Assembly: GCF_004345245.1 (NCBI RefSeq)
Contig: NZ_SLUQ01000005.1
Span: forward strand, 310,001-374,000
Length of the DNA stretch: 64,000 bases
DNA from: Rhizobium sp. BK251
Lineage (GTDB): Bacteria > Pseudomonadota > Alphaproteobacteria > Rhizobiales > Rhizobiaceae
Reading direction: 5' to 3'
The position numbers and the translations under genes were made by a program. Positions 1 to 8,488 of this stretch are shown one piece after another; positions within the stretch are counted from its first letter, which is position 1; every line of letters begins with the position of its first letter. Under the pieces are notes generated by a model. That model was not told the DNA's origin. It saw only the letters and a program-made list of their open reading frames with translations, and searched no databases.

Positions 1-443
1 GCAAAGACGAGATAGAAGAACATCTCGTAGTTCAAGGTCCAGCCCGGCACCACGACCGGCACGATCATGCTGGTATCAGCGGGGTTGACCCATGGCAGGA
101 AGACGAGCGAGGCGAGAAGATGCGGAACATCGAAGACCGTCGATTTCAGGATTGACGGCACGGCAAAGGCAACGGCCGCGGAAAACAGGGTCGCCATCCA
201 ATAGAGCGGCACGATGCGCCGGATGCGGCGGCGGTAGAACTCCATCGGGGAAATCTGCCGGCCGGCGGTGGTCAGCCACATGACGAAGCCGCTCAGCACG
301 AAGAAGATGTCGACGCCGGTCTCGCCGAAGAGATAGCGCTCGGGGTCGAAGGACGGATCGACCTTCTGGAACTGCAGCACCGCATGGAAATAGACGACCA
401 TCAGCGCAGCGATCGCGCGGAGATACTGAAGCTGGACAAGCAT
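1..443 (-). CDS. Acyltransferase 3 family membrane protein, C-terminus cut by window edge
   Basis: The reading frame starts at ATG 443 and runs off the left edge, so only about 147 residues are visible. It begins MLVQLQYLRAIAALMVVYFH, the typical first helix of the acyltransferase-3 (OafA/ExoZ) family with the proposed catalytic His at about residue 20. Later come a GVDIFFVLSGFVM helix, the basic FYRRRIRRIVPLYW segment and PGWTLNYEMFFY, all family hallmarks. These inner-membrane enzymes put acetyl or other acyl groups on exopolysaccharide or lipid-linked sugars. It lies 33 bases downstream of the polymerase-like gene on the same strand, so it probably modifies that polymer. The acyl donor and exact substrate cannot be read from sequence. 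Confidence 0.88.
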   Translation of the reverse strand, partial: MLVQLQYLRAIAALMVVYFHAVLQFQKVDPSFDPERYLFGETGVDIFFVLSGFVMWLTTAGRQISPMEFYRRRIRRIVPLYWMATLFSAAVAFAVPSILKSTVFDVPHLLASLVFLPWVNPADTSMIVPVVVPGWTLNYEMFFYLVF

Positions 444-476
444 TGGGCGCCTTGCTCCCTCGATGGTTCGGGAGGC

Positions 477-1736
477 TCAGGTTGACCTTGCCCTCTCCGG
501 CACCTTGCTACTCGCTACATTTGCCAGGTGTCCCAGCGCCGCCCGCGGCTTTTCCGAGAACCGCATGTAGCCGACGAGGAGCCACAAAAGCCCGGCGATC
601 TTCATGGAGAAGATCGCAGTGCCGCCGATCATCATATTCAGGAAAAGGAAAAGAGAAAGTGAATGCGCGCAGCGCCGTTGCGGTGCCGTGTCGCCTGCCG
701 GGTAGAGGCAGACGAAGAGCCAGAAGGCCAGGAGACCGAAGATCGTCGTGCCGTAGATGAGATAGGCATAGCCGCTGTCCCCAAACTCGGCGACGCGGTC
801 GATCGACAGGCCAAGCGTGGAGGGGATGTCGAGGTCCATCAGCTTCCGGATCGTCAGGCTGATGCGCCCGGTGAAGTTGTCGCCATCGGCATCCGGCTTG
901 AGGATATAGACGACAAAGCCCGTCGCCACGATCATCGGCATCAGCAGCAGGCTGAAAAGCTTCGGTATCCTCGGAAAGGCGAAATAGCCGACGATGCAGG
1001 CGAAACAGAAGATCAGCATCGTGCGGGTGTCGTTTGTGAGCAGGATCAACACCGCGGTCGCGATGAACAGCATTCGGTCGCGCCGGCCGAGCATCGGCCA
1101 GAAGGTGACGAGATAGATCGCGATCACGCCGCAGAAATTGGCAAGCGACACCTGCTCGAGGAAGATAGAAGAGGAGCGATGGTCGATGATGCCGAAGGAG
1201 AATCGCTCCGCAAAGCCGAGCGCATTCTGGAAGAGGCCCGTCGTATTGAAGCTCAGCGGCTTGATGCCACGCGTGTTCTCGAAATAGTCCGACGGGTGGA
1301 ACAGGCCGACATAGAGCTGCACGTCGACGATTTCGCAAACCAGGAAGATGAGCACCGCCGTACAGGACCAGCGGAAGGCGAGCTTCACCGTCCTTTCGTT
1401 CGCCCAGGTGCCGAGCCCGGCGAAGCAGAACATGATCAACACGTTGCGGAAATGATCGATGAAGACGAGCCTGTTGAGCGCGATTACATAGACCGTCACG
1501 ACGAGCGTGAAGAAGAGATAGAAGAGGGCGCCAAGGTCCGCCTCGTAGAAGCCGCGATTGAGCAGATAGGCAATCGACGCGATCATGATGACCGCTTCGC
1601 AAAGCGCGACATGCGACAGCGAGAGCGGCACGATGTTGTGGTTCACGAAGGCGAGCAGGCAATTGTAGAGCACCGAGAACACGGCCAGGGCAAGAATGGG
1701 ATAGTCGATGCGCTGGTTCTCGTCGGCGATAGGCAT
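477..1736 (-). CDS. Polytopic membrane protein, probable polysaccharide polymerase/ligase (Wzy-like)
   Basis: A 419-residue protein made almost entirely of hydrophobic helices (roughly 10-12), beginning MPIADENQRIDYPILALAVF. A longer soluble loop around residues 140-195 and another around 285-320 fit the periplasmic loops of Wzy/O-antigen-ligase type proteins. No catalytic motif is conserved enough to prove the family. Its position between a glucanase gene (68 bases upstream) and an acyltransferase gene (33 bases downstream), divergent from a chain-length copolymerase, argues for polymerising an exopolysaccharide repeat unit in the inner membrane. No strong ribosome binding site precedes the ATG. 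Confidence 0.7.
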   Translation of the reverse strand: MPIADENQRIDYPILALAVFSVLYNCLLAFVNHNIVPLSLSHVALCEAVIMIASIAYLLNRGFYEADLGALFYLFFTLVVTVYVIALNRLVFIDHFRNVLIMFCFAGLGTWANERTVKLAFRWSCTAVLIFLVCEIVDVQLYVGLFHPSDYFENTRGIKPLSFNTTGLFQNALGFAERFSFGIIDHRSSSIFLEQVSLANFCGVIAIYLVTFWPMLGRRDRMLFIATAVLILLTNDTRTMLIFCFACIVGYFAFPRIPKLFSLLLMPMIVATGFVVYILKPDADGDNFTGRISLTIRKLMDLDIPSTLGLSIDRVAEFGDSGYAYLIYGTTIFGLLAFWLFVCLYPAGDTAPQRRCAHSLSLFLFLNMMIGGTAIFSMKIAGLLWLLVGYMRFSEKPRAALGHLANVASSKVPERARST

Positions 1737-1804
1737 GATTGTCCGATGTACGGGCAGGAGGCTCGCGCGACGATAGCAGCCGCGTGATTCGCCTCAAAAC
1801 GCTT

Positions 1805-2899
1805 TCAGTTGGTGGCCGGCTTCACCATGGCGCAGTCGGACGAGGCGGCGACCTTCGGATCGAGGGCCGCATTCAACGCTACTGCCTGCGGGCGTTCCCT
1901 GCGGTTCTGCGGCTGCACGTTATAGGCCTCGCCCGGCGGCCACCATTCGCCCGCCGCCCAATAGCTCCAGCCGAGCCAGGCATCGCCATTGTCGCCCATG
2001 GTTTTCAGCACCTTCGAAAGCGCCTCGACGCAGGCCTCTTCCGAGGAAACGCCGAACTCGCCGAGAAAGCCGCGCTTGTTGTTCTGCTTCAGCCAGGTGG
2101 TCATGCCGGCGATTGCCTTGACGGCATTGTCCGCGCCTTCGCAGCTTTCGTGTGTTCCCGATGAATCGACGTCGAAATACTGGTGGACCTCGAAGCCATA
2201 GTTGTCGAGCGGGTCCTTGACGCCGAGCATGACGGTGCCGTTCGCGCCGCCAAGGACATCCTTCTCCCAGCTTCCGGCACCGCTCCAGACTGTGCCGGGG
2301 ACGAGGACGAGGTTGCGCGCGCCGACGATCCTGATTGCGCGGATCGCCGCATTGGCGGATTTCAGCCAGTCGGTGGCCTTGATGTCGTACGGTTCGTTCA
2401 TCAGCCCGAAGGCGACGCCCTCCCGGTTGGCGAACTCGACGGCGAGGCGCGCCCAGAAATCGGCAAAAGCGGCGTTGGTGGCAGGCGCCTTGCCCACCTG
2501 GCCCTTGTCGTAGTAGCCGAAATTATGCGGATCGAGCAGCACTGCCATGCCGTGCTTCCGGATCAGCGCGACGCTGTCGGAGAGCCGCTTCAGTTCGTTA
2601 GCATCGAGTGCGGCGCCGAGCCTCGGCTGCAGTCGCTCCCACCGAAAGGGAAGCCGGATAATCGTCATGCCCTTGGCGGCAAAATGCAGAACCGTCCGTT
2701 CCGAGGGGTATATGTAATTGGTACCGTAGACACCGTTCCGGTCGCCGTATTCGGCGCCGGAGAGATTCACGCCCTGATAGCAGAGCGCAGGGGATCCGGC
2801 GACGGCGGCGTGGCCCGTCGCAACCAGCGGCAGCAGGACCGCGCTCCAGCGCGGAAGCTGGCGACAAATCCCGGAAGTCCTCTTGCGCCAGCCCCTCAC
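1805..2899 (-). CDS. Secreted glycoside hydrolase family 5 (endoglucanase-like)
   Basis: A 364-residue protein with an export signal (basic start, then hydrophobic SAVLLPLVATGHAAVA to about residue 34) and a GH5 TIM barrel. The acid/base Glu is E169 in GLMNEPYD and the nucleophile Glu is E281 in GFLGEFG; IIRLPFRWERLQP near residue 80 is the usual GH5 strand 2 region. The start is GTG 2899, preceded by AGGAAGGA. Endoglucanases inside exopolysaccharide loci usually trim or edit the polymer in the periplasm, as in cellulose clusters. It is the first gene of the minus-strand unit and is divergent from the copolymerase gene. Substrate (beta-1,4-glucan or the local polymer) is inferred. Confidence 0.88.
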   Translation of the reverse strand: MRGWRKRTSGICRQLPRWSAVLLPLVATGHAAVAGSPALCYQGVNLSGAEYGDRNGVYGTNYIYPSERTVLHFAAKGMTIIRLPFRWERLQPRLGAALDANELKRLSDSVALIRKHGMAVLLDPHNFGYYDKGQVGKAPATNAAFADFWARLAVEFANREGVAFGLMNEPYDIKATDWLKSANAAIRAIRIVGARNLVLVPGTVWSGAGSWEKDVLGGANGTVMLGVKDPLDNYGFEVHQYFDVDSSGTHESCEGADNAVKAIAGMTTWLKQNNKRGFLGEFGVSSEEACVEALSKVLKTMGDNGDAWLGWSYWAAGEWWPPGEAYNVQPQNRRERPQAVALNAALDPKVAASSDCAMVKPATN

Positions 2900-2944
2900 G
2901 TCACTTCCTTCCTGTCGCTCCCCGATGCTCGTTGGCGGCGAATT

Positions 2945-2992
2945 TAACGGTCCGTTAGCTAAGAATTTCTAAAGTCGGTAGCAATTCTACCG
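2945..2992. promoter_or_regulatory. Two inverted repeats in the divergent glucanase/copolymerase promoter region
   Basis: TAACGG and CCGTTA face each other across one base (2945-2957), and CGGTAG and CTACCG face each other across five bases (2976-2992). Both lie in the 127-base gap between two divergent polysaccharide genes, where operators would be expected. The protein that binds is unknown. Confidence 0.4.
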
Positions 2993-3026
2993 GTGTTGGA
3001 ACACTGGCGGATGACGAAAGTCCGAG

Positions 3027-4625
3027 ATGAGCTCATACGACAGGAACAGGGTAAGCCGTCTGCCCAACTGGCGCAGCAACGAACCGCATTCACCTGCGGT
3101 GGAAGGCGTGCGTCCGCGCGGCCCCGTGGTCAGTCCTGCCGAATTCATGGCGCTCCGAAAGCCTCGCGCGGCGGCAGTGTCGCCCGTCCCCGAACCAGCC
3201 GCCGAGATCATCGAGGAGCAGGAGACCCGTGTCCGTCAGGATGAGGTGAAGGTCACAGCGCCGGATGTCCCCGAACCCCAGACGGAGGAGCCGGCACGCG
3301 AGGTCCCGCTTCTCGACATCCGCTCCGCCGTTCAGGCAATCTGGCAGCGGCGCCGGCTGATCGTCGTCCTGGCAGCGATCGGCGCTGTGCTTGGTGCTGT
3401 CCTTCTCCCGAGCCTGCCCCGCAAGTATACGGCGGAGACCAGCCTCTATTTCAATCCGCGGCTGGGAAGCACGGGAGACGCCTCGCAGGCGGCAGCCTCC
3501 CCTGAACTGATCACCTCCATGATCGACAGCCAGGTCCAGATCCTGGTGTCCGGCAATGTCATGCGCCGGGTCGCTGATGCGCTGAAGCTCTCGCAGGACC
3601 CGGCGTTTGGCAATGCCGGCCCCTCGGTCGCCACGGCGGCGCTGCAAAAGGCCGTATCGGTCGCCCGCGAAAGCAACACCTATGTCGTTTCCCTGAAGGT
3701 GACGACCAACGATCCCGCAAAATCAGCACGCATCGCCAACCAGATCGTCTCCTCCTTCGTGGAGGAGGAAGGTGCCGCCTCCTCGGACATCTACAAGACG
3801 ACCTCTACCGCACTCGACGGCCGGTTGGACGAACTGCGCCTGCGGGTGCAGGAGGCCGAGCAGGCTGTCGAAAACTTCCGCGCCGAAAACGACATGGCGA
3901 CGGCGGACGGCAACCTCATTTCCGACCAGCGCCTGAGTTCGCTGAACGAGCTGCTGGTCACCGCGCAGAGCCGCACGATCCAGGCCAAGGCGAGGGCGGA
4001 TGCCGCCTCGAACCTCAGCTTCGAGACGGTCGTTGCCGGTGCGCAGCCGGAGGGCAGCGTCTCCTCCACGCTCGCGAACCTGCGCCAGCAATATGCCTCA
4101 CTTGCCGCAACGGTCGGCAGCCTCGAAAGCCAGCTCGGTTCCCGTCACCCGCGGCTGCTTGCCGCGCGCTCCTCGCTGGAGAGCCTCGCAGGCGAAATCC
4201 GCAGCGAATTGCGCCGGCAGGCAAGTTCGGCCCGCGCCGATTATGAGCAGGCACGCAAGGCGGAAGAGGCAATCGGCAAGGAACTGGCCGTCCAGAAGGC
4301 GCAGCAGGCCAATGGCTCGGACAGGCTGATCGAGCTCAAGGAGCTCGAGCGCAAGGCGGCGGCTGCCAGGGAAATCTACGAGTCGGTGATGAAGCGCTCG
4401 GGCGAGACGAGCGAGGAGCAGAATGTTGCGCAAAGCAACATCCGCGTCATCTCGAAGGCAGAGCCGCCGATCAAGGCGGACGGAGCGGGCGGCAAGGTGC
4501 TGATGGTTGCGGGCCTTGTCGGTGGCTTCGGCTTCGGCCTGGCGATCGGCGCTTTCATCGCGATCCTGGCAGGTCTTTCGACCCACCCCCTGATCCGGAG
4601 TTATCTCCGCAGGCCGTCTGCCTGA
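3027..4625 (+). CDS. Wzz/GumC-type polysaccharide copolymerase (chain-length regulator), no kinase domain
   Basis: A 532-residue inner-membrane protein. A proline- and Glu-rich cytoplasmic N-terminus of about 100 residues leads to a first membrane helix (LIVVLAAIGAVLGAVLL, about 111-130), the Wzz domain opening RKYTAETSLYFNP, a long periplasmic coiled-coil section (about 250-450, with the GSRHPRL motif), and a second helix near 490-515. It ends shortly after, without the Walker A/B and tyrosine-rich tail of a BY-kinase, so any partner kinase would be encoded elsewhere. Its role is to control chain length and link export with polymerisation. The start ATG 3027 has only a weak binding site. Confidence 0.87.
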   Translation: MSSYDRNRVSRLPNWRSNEPHSPAVEGVRPRGPVVSPAEFMALRKPRAAAVSPVPEPAAEIIEEQETRVRQDEVKVTAPDVPEPQTEEPAREVPLLDIRSAVQAIWQRRRLIVVLAAIGAVLGAVLLPSLPRKYTAETSLYFNPRLGSTGDASQAAASPELITSMIDSQVQILVSGNVMRRVADALKLSQDPAFGNAGPSVATAALQKAVSVARESNTYVVSLKVTTNDPAKSARIANQIVSSFVEEEGAASSDIYKTTSTALDGRLDELRLRVQEAEQAVENFRAENDMATADGNLISDQRLSSLNELLVTAQSRTIQAKARADAASNLSFETVVAGAQPEGSVSSTLANLRQQYASLAATVGSLESQLGSRHPRLLAARSSLESLAGEIRSELRRQASSARADYEQARKAEEAIGKELAVQKAQQANGSDRLIELKELERKAAAAREIYESVMKRSGETSEEQNVAQSNIRVISKAEPPIKADGAGGKVLMVAGLVGGFGFGLAIGAFIAILAGLSTHPLIRSYLRRPSA

Positions 4626-4809
4626 ACCTCTTCAATTCGGCGCGAGCGCCGCTTGATAAGCAGCGACTCCCCACCTACGTCAATCCAAAGACGATGCCTC
4701 TGCCTTATCCCTCCCTGTCCGGTTGGCATGAGTATGCCGGATGCAGGAGCGGCTGGAGCAGGGCGGTATTGTCGGGTCAAGCTGGGCCGGTTTTCGAGGA
4801 TCGATGGTG

Positions 4810-5145
4810 ATGCGCTTTGACAGGATGATCGCGGCTCTCGGTGTCGTGCTTGTCGGTATCGCCCCGGCTGCCGCTGGCTCTGCTTCGAACTTGAAGCTGC
4901 CGCCGCAGGAAGCGCCGCTGCAACTCGGCTATCCCTACAAGGATCTGCCCGGCGTAACGGCGCCGAGCATTAATCCGCCGCCCGAATACGATTGCCGCAG
5001 CGAAGTCGATCTGATCCGTGGATGGCGGGATATCGAATACCGCTTCGACGGCATGCCCCGGCTCGTCTATGTCTGCGAGCGCGACGGCGTGATATTCAAG
5101 GGAACGAAGACGCCGAAGATCCTGCCCTACCAGCCGATACGCTGA
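4810..5145 (+). CDS. Small secreted protein of unknown function
   Basis: About 111 residues from ATG 4810, which has GAGGA nine bases upstream; ATG 4804 and 4741 are in-frame alternatives but are worse placed. A signal peptide (MRFDRMIAALGVVLVGIAPAAAG) is followed by a short mature domain with two cysteines (DYDCRSEVD and YVCERDG), perhaps a disulfide. I do not recognise the family. It follows the copolymerase on the same strand but 180 bases away, so it is probably a separate unit. Confidence 0.62.
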   Translation: MRFDRMIAALGVVLVGIAPAAAGSASNLKLPPQEAPLQLGYPYKDLPGVTAPSINPPPEYDCRSEVDLIRGWRDIEYRFDGMPRLVYVCERDGVIFKGTKTPKILPYQPIR

Positions 5146-5195
5146 AGAGCGGCCCAATAGTGGTCCGTTGCTAAGTAACGTAAATTACAAGGGAA

Positions 5196-5282
5196 TGGTG
5201 CCCAGAAGAGGACTCGAACCTCCACACCCTTTCGGGTACCAGCACCTGAAGCTGGCGCGTCTACCAATTCCGCCATCTGGGC
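5196..5282 (-). tRNA. tRNA-Leu (anticodon CAG)
   Basis: On the minus strand the sequence folds as a class II tRNA: acceptor GCCCAGA pairing with TCTGGGC, D-arm GCGGAATTGGTAGACGC, anticodon stem CCAGC/GCTGG around loop TTCAGGT (anticodon CAG), a long variable arm built on ACCCGAAAGGGT, and a T-arm with TTCGAGT. The 3' CCA is encoded (discriminator A then CCA, ending at 5196). The long variable arm and CAG anticodon identify leucine, decoding CUG. Confidence 0.97.
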
Positions 5283-5593
5283 GACGGAGAGCCATGTACG
5301 GGTGTGGCTCTCTGGTGTCAACAGGCTTTTTGAAGTTTTCATGTCGATCCTCGAAAAAGCCCCGGGCACGTCGACGGTCGGCCTTTTCGGACGCCACGAA
5401 CCATCTGCTGCGCGAGAGGGCCCGGACATGGTGCTCTCGCCGGGAGCGCCCGCGGCGTGCAATTGTCGGCTGTGGATGGTACTCTGATTGAGACGTTGGA
5501 ACCGGTCGGTGGATGTCCGTCACAGGGGGAAGCGCGGGCAGCCGCGGGAACGATCCGGCGGCTTTCGCTGCGGACCAGCAACAGGAGCGTAAT
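5283..5593. other. Noncoding stretch before the BA14K-like gene
   Basis: About 310 bases between the tRNA gene and the preferred TTG start of the next gene. The downstream frame stays open back to ATG 5513, but that extension lacks a ribosome binding site. It presumably contains promoters for the tRNA (minus strand) and the secreted protein (plus strand); no clear box was recognised. Confidence 0.4.
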
Positions 5594-6040
5594 TTGCCCG
5601 CCTCTTATAAAGCCGTGCTTGGCAGCCTTCTTGGTGCCGCCCTTTCCCTCCCGGCCGCGGCTGCGCCGCTTCTGCCTGCCGCCGCGACGATGAGAAATCC
5701 GCTCGTCATCGAGGCGCAGGTCCAGTGCGACTCTCGCGGCTGTTTTGGCTTCGGGCCGCAGCAATGGCATCGCCGAAGCTACGTCCAGCCGAACTACAAG
5801 CCGCCCGGCACGCCGCCGATCTACTACCAGCCGCGCGACGCCGGCCCGCCGCGCCTTTACTATCCGCAACAGCTCGTCAAGCCAGCCCCGGCGCCGGCGC
5901 CCAGTGCTCGTGCGCCCGTCAGCCGCGATACGCGCCATATCGAATGGTGCTCGAACCGCTACCGCAGCTACGACCCGTCTACGAACAGCTACCTCAGCTT
6001 TCGCGGCGTCTACGTGGAGTGCCGTTCACCGCGCACATGA
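5594..6040 (+). CDS. BA14K-like secreted protein
   Basis: The C-terminal block HIEWCSNRYRSYDPSTNSYL followed by a GVYVEC ending matches the BA14K family, short secreted or surface proteins common in Brucella and rhizobia. The preferred start is TTG 5594 with AGGAG six bases upstream, which puts the signal peptide (YKAVLGSLLGAALSLPAAAA) at the very N-terminus; ATG 5513 would add 27 residues without a ribosome binding site. The middle is rich in Pro, Tyr and Gln. BA14K proteins were described as immunoreactive and lectin-like in Brucella; the function here is unknown. Confidence 0.75.
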   Translation: MPASYKAVLGSLLGAALSLPAAAAPLLPAAATMRNPLVIEAQVQCDSRGCFGFGPQQWHRRSYVQPNYKPPGTPPIYYQPRDAGPPRLYYPQQLVKPAPAPAPSARAPVSRDTRHIEWCSNRYRSYDPSTNSYLSFRGVYVECRSPRT

Positions 6041-6044
6041 CTGC

Positions 6045-6338
6045 TCAGCTCTCGAACGACTGGCGGTCCACGTGACCGAGGTCTCGACCGGGTTCTATGA
6101 TGTCGCGCACGCGCTGTTTCAGCTCCTTGGGCCCGGGGAAGCCGCCATCGCGCTTACGCTCCCAGATGAGCTCGCCGTTCACCCGGATCTCGAAATTGCC
6201 GCCGGTTCCAGGCAGCAGCGCCACTTCCCCGACGCTGTCGCCGAATGTCTGGAGGAGTTCCTGCGCCATCCATCCGGCTCGCAGCAGCCAGTTGCATTGT
6301 GTGCAGTAGAGTATGGTGATGCGGGGCTTTTCGCTCAT
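6045..6338 (-). CDS. SelT/SelW/SelH (Rdx) family thioredoxin-fold protein
   Basis: About 97 residues starting MSEKPRITILYCTQCNWLLR. The CTQC motif directly after the first beta strand, the LLPGTGGNFEIRVNGELIWERK strand pair and GGFPGPKELKQRVRDII are typical of the Rdx family, in which selenocysteine is replaced by cysteine in most bacteria. The role is a presumed thiol redox function in the cytoplasm. Start ATG 6338 has AGGAG eight bases upstream; the frame is open further upstream to 6404 but without such a site. It converges with the BA14K-like gene, four bases apart. Confidence 0.85.
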   Translation of the reverse strand: MSEKPRITILYCTQCNWLLRAGWMAQELLQTFGDSVGEVALLPGTGGNFEIRVNGELIWERKRDGGFPGPKELKQRVRDIIEPGRDLGHVDRQSFES

Positions 6339-6528
6339 GAAGTGAACTCCTGTACCGTCTCCTTCACGTAAGCGCCCCAGGCTCGCATCGCAATGCGCAA
6401 TCACGTCGCGGTCACGGCAAAGTCAACTCGATAACTCATATTTTTACTGGATGTGGCGTGGTGCCGCCTTGCCTCCTGCCAGCCGGTGCCGAAAGGATGG
6501 CGGATCGAAGCAGTATGAGAGGGAAATC

Positions 6529-6981
6529 ATGACCGACTTTCAAACCACCTCGCGGCCCGCGCTCGTCGTTCCGGCGCTGGGTTCGATCTATGCCGGCCTG
6601 CAGATGACAGCGGAGACGCTGCTCCGCGTGGTCTCCGGGGCGCTTCTCGCCGTCCACGGCTACGGCAAGATCCTGAACCCGTTCGGCGCCGTGGGCATGG
6701 TCGAGGGGCTCGGCTTCTATCCCGGCATCTTCTGGTCGCCGCTGCTCGCAGCGACGGAATTCTTCGGCGGCATCTTCCTGGCGATCGGTTTTCTCACGCG
6801 ACCGGCCGCATTCGCGGCGACGATCGTGCTCCTCGTCACCGTCTATTTCCACTGGATCGTGCAGTCGCAGGGGCTTGGCGGCGCGGAGAAATCGATTCTC
6901 TGGGCGGCGATCACGCTTTTCTTCGTCATACGCGGCGCAAACCGCCAGTCCGTGGACGCCAGGATCGGCAGGCAGTTTTAA
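6529..6981 (+). CDS. DoxX family membrane protein
   Basis: 150 residues from ATG 6529, preceded by GAGAGGGA. Four hydrophobic helices, with LLRVVSGALLAVHGYGKILNP and the FWSPLLAATEFFGGIFLAIGFLTRPAA segment characteristic of DoxX/DoxD-like proteins. Bacterial DoxX proteins are inner-membrane proteins linked to redox and oxidative-stress complexes; the substrate is unknown. It stands alone between two unrelated genes. Confidence 0.82.
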   Translation: MTDFQTTSRPALVVPALGSIYAGLQMTAETLLRVVSGALLAVHGYGKILNPFGAVGMVEGLGFYPGIFWSPLLAATEFFGGIFLAIGFLTRPAAFAATIVLLVTVYFHWIVQSQGLGGAEKSILWAAITLFFVIRGANRQSVDARIGRQF

Positions 6982-7137
6982 CCGGGCAGGCTTGCCTTTG
7001 GATGACACCTGCCGGCGCGCCGCCGGCAGGTCGGGCATGCCTCATGAGAAACAAGCCTGTGGATAAACTTCAGTGGGGATTCCCACGAATCGCCACCCCG
7101 CTGAGACTGACGCACAACTTTGCCGGGGGGTGTCGGT

Positions 7138-8451
7138 GTGCGATCAGGAAATTCCGCCTGCGGTCACCAGGGAGTTCTGCTTTGCGGCAGGCTCCTGGCC
7201 GCGTTCCTCGTGCTGGTCCTCGCGGCTTGCGCGCCTGCCGGCGAAAACTATCTGAGAAACGGCATCGGCTCTTCGCTCGCGCCTGCCGATATTCGCAATT
7301 CCACGCAGACGCTCGACCAGTATTTCGCCTTGCTGTGCAGCCAGGCGGGACTTTCGTCCTCGCCGGACGTCGGGACCGGTTGCCGGATGCCCGCCTTCGA
7401 CGAGAGAGCATGGACGGTCGTCGTTCTGCAGGGAATGAACGATATCGACCGCCGCTGCGACGCCTATCTCGAATGGCTCGACGACAGGAAGCGGTCGCGC
7501 GCGCCGCTGCTGAGCCAGGTCAATGCCGTACGCAACACGACGACGACGATCATGGCGCTCGCCAATCCGGATTCCGCGATCGCCCTCTCCATAGTCGGCG
7601 AGGCCTTCGGTCTCCTGACGCGATCGATCGAGAACTACCATTCGCGCCTCCTGCTCGAGATCGAATCCTCGACCGTGAATTCGGTGGTTATCCAGGAGCG
7701 CTTTCGTTTCCGGCGTGAAACGCAGACGTTCACCTATTCGAACCGGCCCGCGGCAGAATATGCCCTGCGCTCATATCTGCGCATCTGCCTGCCCTTCGCG
7801 ATCGAGAGCCAGATCAATGATCTGTCGACGCTCGGTGCACGCCGCGAATTGCCGAGAAGCGACAACTCGCTCTTCCAGTCCCCGGCTGTCACGCCGATGC
7901 TCGGTGCGGCGCCTCTGCAGGCAACTGCGCCGGTGACGACGAGGGTGGTCGAACGTCGGCCGCCGCCTGCCGAGGGCTGGGCCACGGCCAGCCAGATACG
8001 CATCGACGAGGCAACCGCAAAGGCCATACAAAGGGCGATCTGCCTGACCGGCAGCGATGTCGACGGCAACTTTGGGCCAAAGACGCAGGCCGGGCTGAAG
8101 ATATTCGAATCGATTTCGCCACAGAACCCCCTCGGAGCCAGCGACTGGCGCAACGCAACGATCAATCTCAGTCCTCCTCAGGTAAACGACCTGAAAACCG
8201 AATGCGTGCCGAACGCGAAGAACTATGTCGAGAACCAGCTCCTGACGAGAAATCCTTCAATGGGTGCACTGGTCTCAAAGGCAATACGCGACCGGACAAG
8301 CGTCACCGACAATTCGCTTGGCTTTACCTCGCTGAGACCGCAGATCACCAAGCTGAGGGACGACCTCAAGCTTGATAACGGTCCAGAAGGCATGTTTACG
8401 GATCAGATAACGCCAGACCTGTTCAACGCGCTGGTAAAGCCGCAAGATTAG
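7138..8451 (+). CDS. Lipoprotein with peptidoglycan-binding-like segment, partner of the downstream peptidoglycan enzyme
   Basis: About 437 residues from GTG 7138, with a G-rich stretch a few bases upstream; TTG 7120 is an in-frame alternative. The export signal ends in the lipobox LAAC (Cys31), so it should be a lipoprotein. Residues about 60-210 are helical with several Cys. A segment near 295-325 (ATAKAIQRAICLTGSDVDGN, then FGPKTQAGL) resembles a PG_binding_1 repeat, whose usual signature is G-x-FG-xxT. A second similar stretch, LDNGPEGMFT, is near the C-terminus. The next gene starts 37 bases downstream and encodes a multidomain peptidoglycan enzyme, so the two probably act together. I do not recognise the full-length family. 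Confidence 0.75.
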   Translation: MRSGNSACGHQGVLLCGRLLAAFLVLVLAACAPAGENYLRNGIGSSLAPADIRNSTQTLDQYFALLCSQAGLSSSPDVGTGCRMPAFDERAWTVVVLQGMNDIDRRCDAYLEWLDDRKRSRAPLLSQVNAVRNTTTTIMALANPDSAIALSIVGEAFGLLTRSIENYHSRLLLEIESSTVNSVVIQERFRFRRETQTFTYSNRPAAEYALRSYLRICLPFAIESQINDLSTLGARRELPRSDNSLFQSPAVTPMLGAAPLQATAPVTTRVVERRPPPAEGWATASQIRIDEATAKAIQRAICLTGSDVDGNFGPKTQAGLKIFESISPQNPLGASDWRNATINLSPPQVNDLKTECVPNAKNYVENQLLTRNPSMGALVSKAIRDRTSVTDNSLGFTSLRPQITKLRDDLKLDNGPEGMFTDQITPDLFNALVKPQD

Positions 8452-8488
8452 TGGATAGCGCAGCGCAAACGCCAGAGGATCGGAATCG

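Noticed and set aside
663..1787. Plus-strand frame of 374 codons opposite the polymerase-like gene
   Set aside because: It is rich in Arg, Glu and Asp with no family resemblance and no start signal; long antisense frames are expected in high-GC DNA.
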